Shown here: positions 28,911-38,303 of the stretch, one piece after another
Position numbering within the stretch: the first letter of the stretch is position 1
Layout: each line of letters starts with the position of its first letter
From: Pedosphaera sp.
Lineage (GTDB): Bacteria; Verrucomicrobiota; Verrucomicrobiia; Limisphaerales; UBA1100
NCBI GenBank assembly: GCA_009695465.1
Contig: SIAW01000013.1
Coordinates: 1-40,100, forward strand
Length of the DNA: 40,100 nt
Direction: 5' to 3'
Notes under the pieces: generated by a model
Told to the model about the DNA's origin: nothing
Database searches by the model: none
What the model saw: only the letters and a program-made list of their open reading frames with translations
Translations under genes and position numbers: made by a program

Positions 28911-31900
28911 TCCACGAAGGCCATCTCGTTGGAGAGCAGCAGCACCTGCACGTATTTTTCCCAGGTGCTCAACGGCTTGGGTTTGTACGTTGCGCCCTGA
29001 TACTCGTCGGCCGCCGTCCATTCGTTGACTTGCAGGGATTGGCCCGACTGCTCTTTGGTCAGCGCGTCCACCACCTTGACCGTGGGATTCCAGTTGAAGT
29101 AATCCTGATGCGGCTGCTCGCGGGAGTGGACGATGAAATCAATCGTGTCGCCGCGTCGCACTGTGATGTTGGTGATGTTGTGCCCCTTGGAATCCTTCTT
29201 GGAGTTGGAGGTCCACAACTCTTTGCCGGAACGATCCGACCCCTTCAAAGTCTGTCCGTGGACGATCATGCCGGTGACCCCATCCCACGCCACGTCCAGC
29301 CCTTTCTTATAGTCGGCGCCGGACTTGTCGTAGAGATCTTTGGCTTTGTCCTCCAAGAAATGCTGCAACGTGCCGGTGATGTTCACGGTGGTGTCGCGCG
29401 GGGCGATCCAGCGGCGGATCACCGCGACCTCTTTTACCTGGCCCGAATGCCCGCCTTTGGCCGTCAGGTGCATGTTGCCAAATTGCTTGTCCGGCCGGCT
29501 CGCGCTGCCTTGCCACGCCGTGCCGTCGGTGTACGGGAAATGGAAGAATCGCACGGTGGCCACCTTGGCTTTTTCATCGCGCGCCCATTGTCCGTAGCCG
29601 GTGTACCACGTGGTGGTGGGGGTCATCGCGGTGGGTTGACCGCCGGTTTCCTCGGCCAAGAAACGCTGGCCGAGCTTCAATTCCATCGGCTCGGGCAGGC
29701 GCTGGTAAATCATACTGTACAAGATGGCGATGCGCTGGGCGTCATCGTTCACGCGGGCGAACTCGGGGCGATTGACCAGTCGCTTGGCCAGATCGGCGAT
29801 CATCTGGTTGTTCATCATGAACAACGCCTGCTGCGCCACGGTGGTGATGGAGCGCTGGCCAGTGGTGGCGTCGGGATTGGCGAAGTCGAACGTCTTGAAA
29901 ATGTCGTCCAGATTGCGGCGGTCAATGTAGCCGTAAAGCGTGCGGCGATAATTGAGCGTGTCGCCGGTGAGCTTGACGGGCCGGCCGCCCATCATCAAAT
30001 CCAGCTTGCCGCTGACGTGAATCAAGCCGTCACGGAAGGATTCGAAGTTGAGGCGGCGGCGGTTCACCTTGGTCAGGAAAATATTGTCCGGATCCTTGCG
30101 GCTATAACGCGGGTTGTCGTCGCTGCCTTGCTGGTAGGTGTTGGACATGAGGACGAGCTTGTGCATCTTCTTCATCGTCCATGCCGGCCCACCTTCATCG
30201 CTCATGAGATACGTGGAGAGATAATCCAGCAGCTCAGGATGACTGGGAGGTTCCGCGCGCAGCCCAAACTCGTTGGCCGTACCCACGATGCCCCGGCCGA
30301 AATGGTGCAGCCAAATGCGATTGATCAACACGCGTGCCGTGAGCGGATTATCTTTGCTGGCGATGGCCTTGGCCATTTCGAGACGCCCGCTGGTGTCCGC
30401 AGGGAATGCAGTGCGGTTGCCTTCGGATAGAATCTCCAAGAATTGCCGCGGGGCTTCGTCGCCCAATTGGCCGCGGTTGCCTTTGATCATGATGCGTTGG
30501 TTGGAAGGATTGGGTTTGTCCACCAACACCATCGCGCGCGGCGGCGAGCCATTGTGGGTTTTTTTCAGGTCCGCGATCTTGTCAATGAACTTGCTCTGCT
30601 CATCGCGCTCGACCTTGTTGTCCATGCGCTTGATGCGGTCGAAAGGATAATCGCAGGGCGAATTGTTGCCGTAGAACACGCGGCGCAACTGCTCCCATTG
30701 ATCCGCCAACCCTTTCTCGGCAAACTTGACGCCGAAATTCTTCTCGGCATCCGGCAGCGACTGGGGCGGCTTGAGGGCGGGATCCTTGGTGGCCACCTGT
30801 TTCTGATAATAAGCGGTCAGCGCTTGTGAGCGCCAGATCAGGTCGGCGGTGTCAAAGAGTTGCTGATAGCGCATGGCGGCCTCGTACAAGCTGTTCGGCG
30901 CGGGCTGGGTGAGGTGCTTGAGGACGATAGGATTGATATTCTTGTTCTTGTCCTTCTGCTTCGCGTCGTCGGCCGCCAGCTTCAAGGCTGCGCGCGGTGA
31001 TTCAGCGGCAAAAGTATTCGTGGACAGCGCCGCGTAGGCCACCCACGGGGCGAAGACCGGGTCATCACTGCGCTGGCGGCTCAGGAAGTTCTGCCAGTTG
31101 TCGCCGATGTCCACCTTCATCTTGAAGTCTTTGGTCTTCTTTTCGAACTCAGCACGGTTCTCGCGGACATTCTGTTTCTGATCCCGGAAGAACTCCCCCC
31201 AGATCATGTAGCGCAGCGCGTTGGTGCGGGCGTTCTGCTCAAATTCATAGCGGGTCTGCAGCTTGAACTGTTCGTGGTCGCGCTCCAGCTCCAAGACCTT
31301 GTTCCGGAAATCCTGATACTCGGGCGTGGCTGCGAAGGTTCCTCCTTGCGCGGTGTCAGCCAGCAGAACGGGTTTCTTTTCCTCCGCCGGTTCCTCGGAA
31401 CTGTTCAACACCCCGAACATCGAATAGTAGTCAGCGGTGGGCACCGGATCAAATTTGTGGTTGTGGCAGCGCGAGCAGTACACCGAGAGGCCCAGCGTGC
31501 CGCGGGTGATGGTGTCAATCTGGTCGTCCACCATCTCTTCATTGTTGCGGTCGCGGCGGCCCAACGTGAGCAGTCCCATCGCCGCCTGGCTGTATTTGTC
31601 GGTGCTCTCGCCTTTGGCCAGCAGACGGTCGGCCGCGAGTTGTTCGATGAGGAAACGGTCGTACGGTTTGTCCTGGTTCATCGCGCCGATGACCCAGTCG
31701 CGGTACGTCCACGCGTAGATAAATTCGCCGCCGCGATTGCGTCGGTCACGGCCATCGGTGTCCGCGTAACGCGCCACGTCCAGCCAGTTGCGGCCCCAAT
31801 GCTCGCCGTAATGGGGCGAGGCCAGCAATTGATCCACCACCTTTTCCCAAGCGTTGGGCGAGGTGTCCTGCATGAACGCCATCGCCTCCGCGTAGGTGGG

Positions 31901-32551
31901 CGGCATGCCGATGAGGTCGAAGTACACGCGCCGGATCAACGTCCACTTGTCAGCGGCCGGCGAGGGCATCATTCCCCGCGCCTCTTGCTTGGCCAGCACG
32001 AAGCCGTCGATGGGATTTTCTTTGGCCCAATTGGAGAGCTTGCCGCCGAAGATTGTCGCGGGGTTGATCAGCGCGGGTTTTTTGACGGGCTGAAACGACC
32101 AGTGCTGGCGCGCCTTGTCCATGTCCTTCTGCGATCGGAGCACCGCAGCGTTGTTGCCTCCGCGTGGGTCGGGTGCGCCCTGCCGAATCCATGTTTCCAA
32201 ATCGCTGATCTGATCGGCCGTGAGTTGTGCGCCGCTGGGCGGCATGGGATCCACCGCGCTTTTGACGCGCTGCATGAGCAAGCTGCCGCCCGGATCGCCC
32301 GGCTTGAGCGCCGCGCCGGAGTCGCCACCCTTGATCACGCCTGCTTTGGAATCCAGATATAGCCCAGCCTTGGCCTTCGCATCGCTGCTATGACACTCAT
32401 AACAGTTGTTGACGAAGATGGGGCGGATCTTGGACTCGAAGAACTCCAGTTGCTCGGGGCTGATCTTGTCCTGCTGCGCCTGCACCGGCAGTGCAGCCAA
32501 CAAGAGCGGGGCGAACAGTCTGCTGACGGAAATCCAACGCGCGTTTTTCAT
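28907..32551 (-). CDS. PSCyt1-DUF1549-DUF1553 (planctomycete-type cytochrome) protein, 1214 aa
   Basis: Signal peptide; IRPIFVNNCYECHSSDAKAKAGLYLDSKAGVIKGGDSG; IRQGAPDPR; NPIDGFVLAKQEARG; YGEHWGRNWLDVARYADT; NPLTARVLINRIWLHHFGRGIV; TEPPSHPELLDYL-like. Confidence 0.94.
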   Translation of the reverse strand: MKNARWISVSRLFAPLLLAALPVQAQQDKISPEQLEFFESKIRPIFVNNCYECHSSDAKAKAGLYLDSKAGVIKGGDSGAALKPGDPGGSLLMQRVKSAVDPMPPSGAQLTADQISDLETWIRQGAPDPRGGNNAAVLRSQKDMDKARQHWSFQPVKKPALINPATIFGGKLSNWAKENPIDGFVLAKQEARGMMPSPAADKWTLIRRVYFDLIGMPPTYAEAMAFMQDTSPNAWEKVVDQLLASPHYGEHWGRNWLDVARYADTDGRDRRNRGGEFIYAWTYRDWVIGAMNQDKPYDRFLIEQLAADRLLAKGESTDKYSQAAMGLLTLGRRDRNNEEMVDDQIDTITRGTLGLSVYCSRCHNHKFDPVPTADYYSMFGVLNSSEEPAEEKKPVLLADTAQGGTFAATPEYQDFRNKVLELERDHEQFKLQTRYEFEQNARTNALRYMIWGEFFRDQKQNVRENRAEFEKKTKDFKMKVDIGDNWQNFLSRQRSDDPVFAPWVAYAALSTNTFAAESPRAALKLAADDAKQKDKNKNINPIVLKHLTQPAPNSLYEAAMRYQQLFDTADLIWRSQALTAYYQKQVATKDPALKPPQSLPDAEKNFGVKFAEKGLADQWEQLRRVFYGNNSPCDYPFDRIKRMDNKVERDEQSKFIDKIADLKKTHNGSPPRAMVLVDKPNPSNQRIMIKGNRGQLGDEAPRQFLEILSEGNRTAFPADTSGRLEMAKAIASKDNPLTARVLINRIWLHHFGRGIVGTANEFGLRAEPPSHPELLDYLSTYLMSDEGGPAWTMKKMHKLVLMSNTYQQGSDDNPRYSRKDPDNIFLTKVNRRRLNFESFRDGLIHVSGKLDLMMGGRPVKLTGDTLNYRRTLYGYIDRRNLDDIFKTFDFANPDATTGQRSITTVAQQALFMMNNQMIADLAKRLVNRPEFARVNDDAQRIAILYSMIYQRLPEPMELKLGQRFLAEETGGQPTAMTPTTTWYTGYGQWARDEKAKVATVRFFHFPYTDGTAWQGSASRPDKQFGNMHLTAKGGHSGQVKEVAVIRRWIAPRDTTVNITGTLQHFLEDKAKDLYDKSGADYKKGLDVAWDGVTGMIVHGQTLKGSDRSGKELWTSNSKKDSKGHNITNITVRRGDTIDFIVHSREQPHQDYFNWNPTVKVVDALTKEQSGQSLQVNEWTAADEYQGATYKPKPLSTWEKYVQVLLLSNEMAFVD

Positions 32552-32592
32552 CGCCTTGCTCCTTGTGTTAAGTGGACCGCCGTGGGGCGGTG

Positions 32593-34029
32593 TTATGCCA
32601 AAATGCCTTTGATGACTTGGCCACCATCGGGTTTCTTCCGCGAAGGTTCGGTGAGACGCATGTCGCGGCCGCCGGAGGGATAAATGAGCTTCTCGTGGTC
32701 AAAACCCAGTTGATTCAAGATTGTGGCGTGCAGATCTTTCACGTGCGCCGGATTCACCACGGCACTGCCGCCCAGTTCATCCGTGGAACCGTAGCCCATG
32801 CCGCCCTTGATGCCGCCACCGGCCAGCCATGCGCTCATGGCTTTTTCATTGTGACTGCGCCCATTGGGATTGTCCTGCGTGGGGCTGCGGCCAAATTCAC
32901 TGGAGAGATAAATCAGCGTGTCCTTGAAAAGCCCGCGCTCTTTCAGGTCATCCATGAGCGCGCCAATGGCCGGATCCAACTGCTCCGCATTGCGCCGATT
33001 GGCCGTGGGGATGTTGCCATGCAAATCCCAGCCGCCCTGCCACACCTGCACGAAACGCACGCCGCGCTCCAGCAAGCGCCGCGCGATGAGCATCTGCCGG
33101 CCTTGCGGGCCTTGACCGTAGCGGGCCACCGTCTCGGGCTTTTCATCAGCGATGTCAAAGGCTTGCTTGGCATCGGTCTGCATGCGGTACGCCAGCTCGA
33201 AGGAGCGGATGCGCGCCTCCAACTGTGCCTCTGCCTGCCGCTTCTGCTTGTGCACCTCGTTCAAGCGGTACAGCAAATCCAACTGCTTGCGCTGATCGGC
33301 CGCGCTAGTGAAGCTGCTTTTGATGTTCTTGATGATGTCCTCAATCTTCGTGTTCTGAGAATTCACGAAGGTGCCCTGCAACGATCCCGGCAGGAAGGCG
33401 CTGCCAAAATTCTTGGTGTCGGGCATGCCGCCCGGTTGCAATGCGATGAAGCCCGGCAGGTTTTGATTCTCTGAACCCAACCCGTACAGAACCCAACTAC
33501 CCACGCTGGGACGTTCGCGATCGAAATCGCCCGTGTTCATCAGGATTTGCGCAACCTCATGCGCGGGGGCGTCGGTGTACATGGACTTGACCACCGCAAT
33601 GTCGTCGGCGTGCCGTCCCAAGTTGGGCCACACCTCGCTCAACTCCAGCCCGCTCTTGCCGAATTTCTTGAACTCAAATTGCGGCCCGAGCAGCTTGCGA
33701 TTGCCCACCTCCATGCCGTCTTTCTTCTTCAACTCCGGCTTGAAATCCCAGTTGTCCAGATGCGGCATCGCGCCCGCGAGATAGATATGCAGCACGCGCT
33801 TGGCCTTGGCGCGGTCCGGGAACATCGGCTGCTTGGGCGCCAGCGGATCACCTGCGGCGGATTGCGCGCGCAACTCGGGCTGCATCATCGCCGTCAACGC
33901 CAGCGCGCCGAAACCGCTGCCCAGTTGGTTGAGCCACGAGCGGCGCGTCAGGAAGTGGTCCTCCAGCCGGACGGTGTGGTCTTTGCGCGAGTAAAGCGGG
34001 TAATTAAATGGGTTCATAATCGCATCCAA
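32593..34029 (-). CDS. DUF1501 family protein (start 34029 or 34017)
   Basis: LTRRSWLNQLGSGFGALALTAM; AKRVLHIYLAGAMPHLDNWDFKPEL; RRLLERGVRFVQVWQGGWDLHGNI; YLSSEFGRSPTQDNPNGRSHN. Confidence 0.93.
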   Translation of the reverse strand: MDAIMNPFNYPLYSRKDHTVRLEDHFLTRRSWLNQLGSGFGALALTAMMQPELRAQSAAGDPLAPKQPMFPDRAKAKRVLHIYLAGAMPHLDNWDFKPELKKKDGMEVGNRKLLGPQFEFKKFGKSGLELSEVWPNLGRHADDIAVVKSMYTDAPAHEVAQILMNTGDFDRERPSVGSWVLYGLGSENQNLPGFIALQPGGMPDTKNFGSAFLPGSLQGTFVNSQNTKIEDIIKNIKSSFTSAADQRKQLDLLYRLNEVHKQKRQAEAQLEARIRSFELAYRMQTDAKQAFDIADEKPETVARYGQGPQGRQMLIARRLLERGVRFVQVWQGGWDLHGNIPTANRRNAEQLDPAIGALMDDLKERGLFKDTLIYLSSEFGRSPTQDNPNGRSHNEKAMSAWLAGGGIKGGMGYGSTDELGGSAVVNPAHVKDLHATILNQLGFDHEKLIYPSGGRDMRLTEPSRKKPDGGQVIKGILA

Positions 34030-34032
34030 TTT

Positions 34033-34052
34033 GGGCGGTGATACTACCGCCC
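34033..34052. repeat. 7-bp perfect inverted repeat GGGCGGT/ACCGCCC upstream of the DUF1501 gene
   Basis: Read directly at 34033-34039 and 34046-34052. Confidence 0.85.
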
Positions 34053-34182
34053 TCTGTTCACCGCCAACCTACCCGCTGCCACCCAAAACACAATCGCAAT
34101 ATCCGCAGTCTGAGGATGCCCGTTGTAAGGTGGACCTCCGCCAATCATCAAGCTGTCACACGCGATGGGCACCGCAGAAATG

Positions 34183-34200
34183 GCCCTCCGCAGGAGTGGG
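34183..34200. repeat. 18-bp repeat copy 1, GCCCTCCGCAGGAGTGGG
   Basis: Identical to 34711-34728; copies lie on either side of the 34257..34706 gene. Confidence 0.9.
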
Positions 34201-34256
34201 AATAAGTTGGTGCGGCGCAGCATTGCCTTTGCTGTCTTGCCCGATACCTTGGCCCC

Positions 34257-34706
34257 ATGCGCTGGGTCGCCCTATTTTCAGCCCTGTTAACCGCCGGATG
34301 TGCCATCCTTTCCACCGGCCCGGGGCACATTGACAAGGTGCTCGTCCATTATCTGGATGGAGAAGGCCGGCACGCCCGCGGCGGCACCTTGCTGGACCGC
34401 GATATTTTCCAGCGCGAACTGCGCGACAACCCCAACCGCATCGCTACAGTCCGGTTCGACATCAAATGGGCTGGGACCGCCCTCGACGCCAACGCCACGC
34501 GCCTGCGCGTCGAGATTCGCGGCACCAAACAAATCGTCCCCATCGTCATTGAACAACCCGCTGGGATCCCTCGCCAGATGGCTTCGTGGACTGGAGTTGC
34601 TTTGTCTCCCGCCGAATACCAAAAGCTCGGCGCGCTGGAATCTTGGCGCGTCAGCTTGATAGAAGGCAACCGCACCCTCTCCCACCAACAGTCCTTCCTC
34701 TGGTAG
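34257..34706 (+). CDS. putative small lipoprotein, 149 aa
   Basis: MRWVALFSALLTAGCAILSTGPG (lipobox LTAGC) followed by a beta-rich sequence. Confidence 0.7.
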   Translation: MRWVALFSALLTAGCAILSTGPGHIDKVLVHYLDGEGRHARGGTLLDRDIFQRELRDNPNRIATVRFDIKWAGTALDANATRLRVEIRGTKQIVPIVIEQPAGIPRQMASWTGVALSPAEYQKLGALESWRVSLIEGNRTLSHQQSFLW

Positions 34707-34710
34707 AAGT

Positions 34711-34728
34711 GCCCTCCGCAGGAGTGGG
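34711..34728. repeat. 18-bp repeat copy 2, GCCCTCCGCAGGAGTGGG
   Basis: Identical to 34183-34200; starts 4 nt after the stop codon of 34257..34706. Confidence 0.9.
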
Positions 34729-34866
34729 CAACTTGTGTGTATCATTAAACAACATACCCGTGACCGAAGCTGCGTTTCGCCGCACGCTGCAGACAGATGG
34801 AACGGGCCAACTCTACTTTCCACTCAGGGACGCAAAAGTGAGCAGGCCCGGGCCACACGAGGAGGT

Positions 34867-34977
34867 TGCGGAGTCCACCGATGCCGTCGCCTGACTTCTC
34901 TTTGACTCCGCAGACCTAAACCACTGGGTTCCCCCACAGTGCACCACTGGGGCGATTGGCATCGGTGTTTTCTTTTG
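34867..34977. other. interlocking inverted repeats with T-rich tail; candidate structured RNA or long-stem terminator
   Basis: TGCGGAGTC (34867-34875)/GACTCCGCA (34904-34912); CACCGATGCC-g-TCGCC (34876-34891)/GGCGA-tt-GGCATCGGTG (34951-34967); then TTTTCTTTTG. Confidence 0.55.
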
Positions 34978-35033
34978 TCCTGACGGATTTTGGATTTTGC
35001 GGACGACACGGATTTGCACCCCGCAGGAAGGCA

Positions 35034-37097
35034 TCAAAACGGGATGCGGCCGTCCACGCCCACGCCCCATGTTTTGACACCGAGCGGTAGCGCGCCGATG
35101 TCGGGCGCGTCCTTGTCCGCAGCGCGCAACGGGTCGGGCCACTCAGCGGGCACAGGCTGGCCGGTGTTGATGGCGGGACTGCCCGGTTGCAGGCGCAAGT
35201 CGGTGGGCAGCGTTTCGTCGTCGGGCAATTTCATGAACTTCGGATCGGCCACGCGGTCGTGCGTGGTCCAGCCGGCGGGGTAGCGTTTGCGGCTTTCGGC
35301 GAAGAGCGGCGACGCGCGGAATTTCGCAAAGGGATCGCCAGTCAAGGTCGGCCCGCCTTGCGCGCCCCAGAGCAGGTTGCCGCCTTCGCGCAGGTTCTCC
35401 ACCTCTTTCATGCCGATGATGGTCGTGCCGGGCACCGGGCCGGTCTGCGAAAAGATGTTGTTAAACACGTCGCGCTCGGTGTGGCGCATGCCGCCCGGGC
35501 CGATGCCGAACAGGAAATAATCGCGGAACACCGGCGCGTGGCGCAGGAACGTGTTGTGATAGACGCGCATCACCGGCCAGACAGGACTGCCGTGGTCGCT
35601 GGCCAGATGGCCTTCGAAGCGCAGGAACGCGCCGGTCGGGTCCGGCTGCGCGGGCACGGAATAATAAACACCCGCGCGCGCATCGAACACGTTGCGGAAG
35701 ATGTAAACGCCCGACTTCGGGTCGTGGTCCAGCGGCGATTCGTCCTTCTCAATCTCGTGCTGTTGCAAGACGCCCAAGCACGCGCCAATGCGGTTTTGGT
35801 GGATAAAAATCGTGTGGCCACGCAGCTTGGGGCCGCACTCCAAACCGTCGTCGTTGAAGTTGTCCACGAAGTTGTGGTGGAACTGCAGATTCTTCGCGTG
35901 GCGCAGATAGGCGAAATCGTGGTCGTCGGTGAACTCGCTCCAAGCCAGCTCGATATTCTCGTTCGCCGGCTGCCGGTTTTGCAGCACGATTTGATACGTC
36001 GGTGTGCCGCGATATTTCATGTGCGCCCGCCCGCTCCACGGTGCTGATAATCCGCGGAACGCCGAGTGCACCACGCGCACGTTTTGCGAGGCGTTCACGA
36101 GCAATGCCGGAAATCCGCCGAACACCGTTACGTGGTCCAGCTCGATGTGTTGCGAGCCGTACACGTGGATCATCGGGCTGCCCGTCGCGCCGCGCAGCAC
36201 CAGCCCCTGCAATCGCACGTGTTTGACACCGCTCACGCGCAGCACGTCCTCGCCAAACCCCGCCGCGACGACCAACGGCAACTTGCGCGGGTCCGTCTCG
36301 CCGCGATATGTGCGCGCGCCCAAGCCCGCCAGTCGCGTGTGAGCCAGTCGGATGTGGATGCGCCCCGTCGCGCGGTTGAACCACAGTCCCGGCCCGCAAT
36401 AAAAACCCGTGTCACGCATCGCAGTCTTGCCGCCCGTCCACAGCTCGTTCGTCGAACGCAAATCCACCTCGAGCCGGTAACCGTGCAGCGGCACCAGCGA
36501 GTCCGCGAAATTCCCCAACGCCAGTGGCCGCTCCTCTTCGATGCCCCACATCGGCTCCCACGACGCCGGCAGGAATTGTTGCGGCACCTTGCGATCGTCC
36601 GCGTGCAGATACGTTTTGGTCGAAACAAACTCGCCCGCCGCGCGCGCCACGTCGCTGTCCGCCGGCACCCAGCTCGTCGCCGGGCTTTCCAGAAACTCGC
36701 GCAACCCACCGTCAATCACCGCCAGCTCGCCCGGAAAAGAGGCGATGGTGATGGGCGCATTCGTCGTGCCCGATTGCGTGAGCGCGACCTTCTCGTAAAA
36801 CGTCCCGCCGCGCAGATAGAGCGTGTCGCCCGGCTTCAACTGCCGCAGCGCATGCACGAGCGATTTCCACGGCGCACGCTCCGAGCCAGCCCCTGCGTCA
36901 TTGCCGCGCGCCGCGTCCACGAATAATTTTGGTCCCTTCGCCAGCGGCGACTTCACCGCCACCGGCAACGGTCGCATCGGTGGATGCGACGCAAAGCCCG
37001 ACTTCGCCCCCTGTGCGCCCAGCGCGCGCTCAACGCCCGTTGAGATGAACAAGGTGAGTCCCAGCAATAACAGGGGAAGAGTGAGGTGACGATTCAT
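35034..37097 (-). CDS. secreted right-handed parallel beta-helix (pectate-lyase-like fold) protein
   Basis: Signal peptide MNRHLTLPLLLLGLTLFISTGVERALG; LFVDAARGNDAGAGSERAPWKSLVHALRQLKPGDTLYLRGGTFYEKV; repeated beta-helix-like rungs; SPAINTGQ...DIGALP. Confidence 0.85.
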   Translation of the reverse strand: MNRHLTLPLLLLGLTLFISTGVERALGAQGAKSGFASHPPMRPLPVAVKSPLAKGPKLFVDAARGNDAGAGSERAPWKSLVHALRQLKPGDTLYLRGGTFYEKVALTQSGTTNAPITIASFPGELAVIDGGLREFLESPATSWVPADSDVARAAGEFVSTKTYLHADDRKVPQQFLPASWEPMWGIEEERPLALGNFADSLVPLHGYRLEVDLRSTNELWTGGKTAMRDTGFYCGPGLWFNRATGRIHIRLAHTRLAGLGARTYRGETDPRKLPLVVAAGFGEDVLRVSGVKHVRLQGLVLRGATGSPMIHVYGSQHIELDHVTVFGGFPALLVNASQNVRVVHSAFRGLSAPWSGRAHMKYRGTPTYQIVLQNRQPANENIELAWSEFTDDHDFAYLRHAKNLQFHHNFVDNFNDDGLECGPKLRGHTIFIHQNRIGACLGVLQQHEIEKDESPLDHDPKSGVYIFRNVFDARAGVYYSVPAQPDPTGAFLRFEGHLASDHGSPVWPVMRVYHNTFLRHAPVFRDYFLFGIGPGGMRHTERDVFNNIFSQTGPVPGTTIIGMKEVENLREGGNLLWGAQGGPTLTGDPFAKFRASPLFAESRKRYPAGWTTHDRVADPKFMKLPDDETLPTDLRLQPGSPAINTGQPVPAEWPDPLRAADKDAPDIGALPLGVKTWGVGVDGRIPF

Positions 37098-37241
37098 GCG
37101 CGGTGAAAATGCGGAGTTGCGTCGGGTTGCATCAGGGTTGCCTTCGGAATGTAGGAACTTGGACGCAGCTAAACCAGCCTCCACGCAAACGAAAATCCAT
37201 GCGCCCGCTGCCGCCACAGCGGCTTGCTCACCCCGCCGGTT

Positions 37242-37436
37242 TTATTGCTTGAGATGGGCGTCGATCATCGCCCGCAGTGTTGCGGCGCGCTTTTGCGCTT
37301 GTGCCAGTTGCTCCGCCGCCTTGCGATACCACTGGGCCGCCTCCACATGATTCTGCGGCACCCGCTGGCCCTCATGATACATCTTGCCCAAGAGATATTG
37401 CGACAAGGACTCCAGCTTGGTCTCTTGGAAAAACTG
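37242..37436 (-). pseudogene. Sel1-like C-terminal fragment, apparently lacking its N-terminus
   Basis: Frame within ORF 37242..37595: FFQETKLESLSQYLLGKMYHEGQRVPQNHVEAAQWYRKAAEQLAQAQKRAATLRAMIDAHLKQ. Confidence 0.45.
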
Positions 37437-37459
37437 ACAACCCGCTTCGGCGGGATGGC

Positions 37460-38251
37460 TCAGGGCTGGCTGGGCTTGAATTCGGTGGAGAGGAGCTGGC
37501 CTTGGGCGATTTCCTGCGGGGTCATCTGGCGGGTCAACGCGGTTCGGCTGCGCCGCGCCTCCTCGCTGCCAGCGGCGCCAGAGAGGTTGAGCCATTTGTA
37601 CGCCTGCACTTTGTCGGCTTTAACACCGCGCCCGCGCCAGTAGGCGTCGCCCAAATAAAACTGGGCGTCGCGGTGGCCTTGCTGGGCGGCGGCGCCCAGC
37701 CATTTGATGGACTCGATGATTTCAGCGGCGGTCGCGCCCGTGGGCACACTGCCGCGCAGCAGTCGCGCCGCGAGCAGAAATTGAGCGGTCGCATAGCCGC
37801 CCTCCGCAGATTTGCGCAGCCACTTGGCGGCTTCGCTGGCCGATTCAGGCAGGCCTTTGCCTTCGGCGTACAGCATGGCCAGATTGAACTGCGCCTCCGG
37901 ATGATTCTGGTCGGCGGCATCGCGGAACCATTTCGCCGCATGCGTGGGTTGCGGCGGGGCGGCGGCACCTTCCGCGAGCATGCAGGCGTAGAGATATTGT
38001 GCGTCCGCTAATCCTTGCTCGGCGGCCTTGCGATACCAGTCCAGAGCCTCGGCGTACTTTTTGTCCTCGTCCAATCGCCGGCCCAGCGCGAGTTGCCAGA
38101 GTTTATCACCCGTGACGGCTTGTTGACGCAGCAAGGTCAACGCGGGGTCTTCGGGTGTCGCAGGCAGTTCCACCGACACGGGCGGGGCGGGGGTGCGACA
38201 GGCGGCTAAAGCGAGCAGGCTGGCGATGCAGATGGCGTGAGGCAACATCAT
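37460..38251 (-). CDS. Sel1-like repeat lipoprotein
   Basis: MMLPHAICIASLLALAACRTP (lipobox LAAC); repeated Sel1 units, e.g. AQFNLAMLYAEGKGLPESASEAAKWLRKSAEGGYATAQFLLAARLL. Confidence 0.88.
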   Translation of the reverse strand: MMLPHAICIASLLALAACRTPAPPVSVELPATPEDPALTLLRQQAVTGDKLWQLALGRRLDEDKKYAEALDWYRKAAEQGLADAQYLYACMLAEGAAAPPQPTHAAKWFRDAADQNHPEAQFNLAMLYAEGKGLPESASEAAKWLRKSAEGGYATAQFLLAARLLRGSVPTGATAAEIIESIKWLGAAAQQGHRDAQFYLGDAYWRGRGVKADKVQAYKWLNLSGAAGSEEARRSRTALTRQMTPQEIAQGQLLSTEFKPSQP

Positions 38252-38303
38252 GAATGTTGCGGCGAGATTAACACCGGGCGGAGCCGCGACGCAAGCGCAC
38301 GGC

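Noticed and set aside
28571-30430. 619-aa plus-strand ORF
   Set aside because: Antisense to the DUF1549/DUF1553 gene; shadow ORF, no recognisable motif.
31274-32362. 362-aa plus-strand ORF
   Set aside because: Also antisense to the DUF1549 protein; shadow ORF.
34867-34977. Integron attC site
   Set aside because: Inverted repeats are present but no GTTRRRY/RYYYAAC core pair and no integrase in the window.
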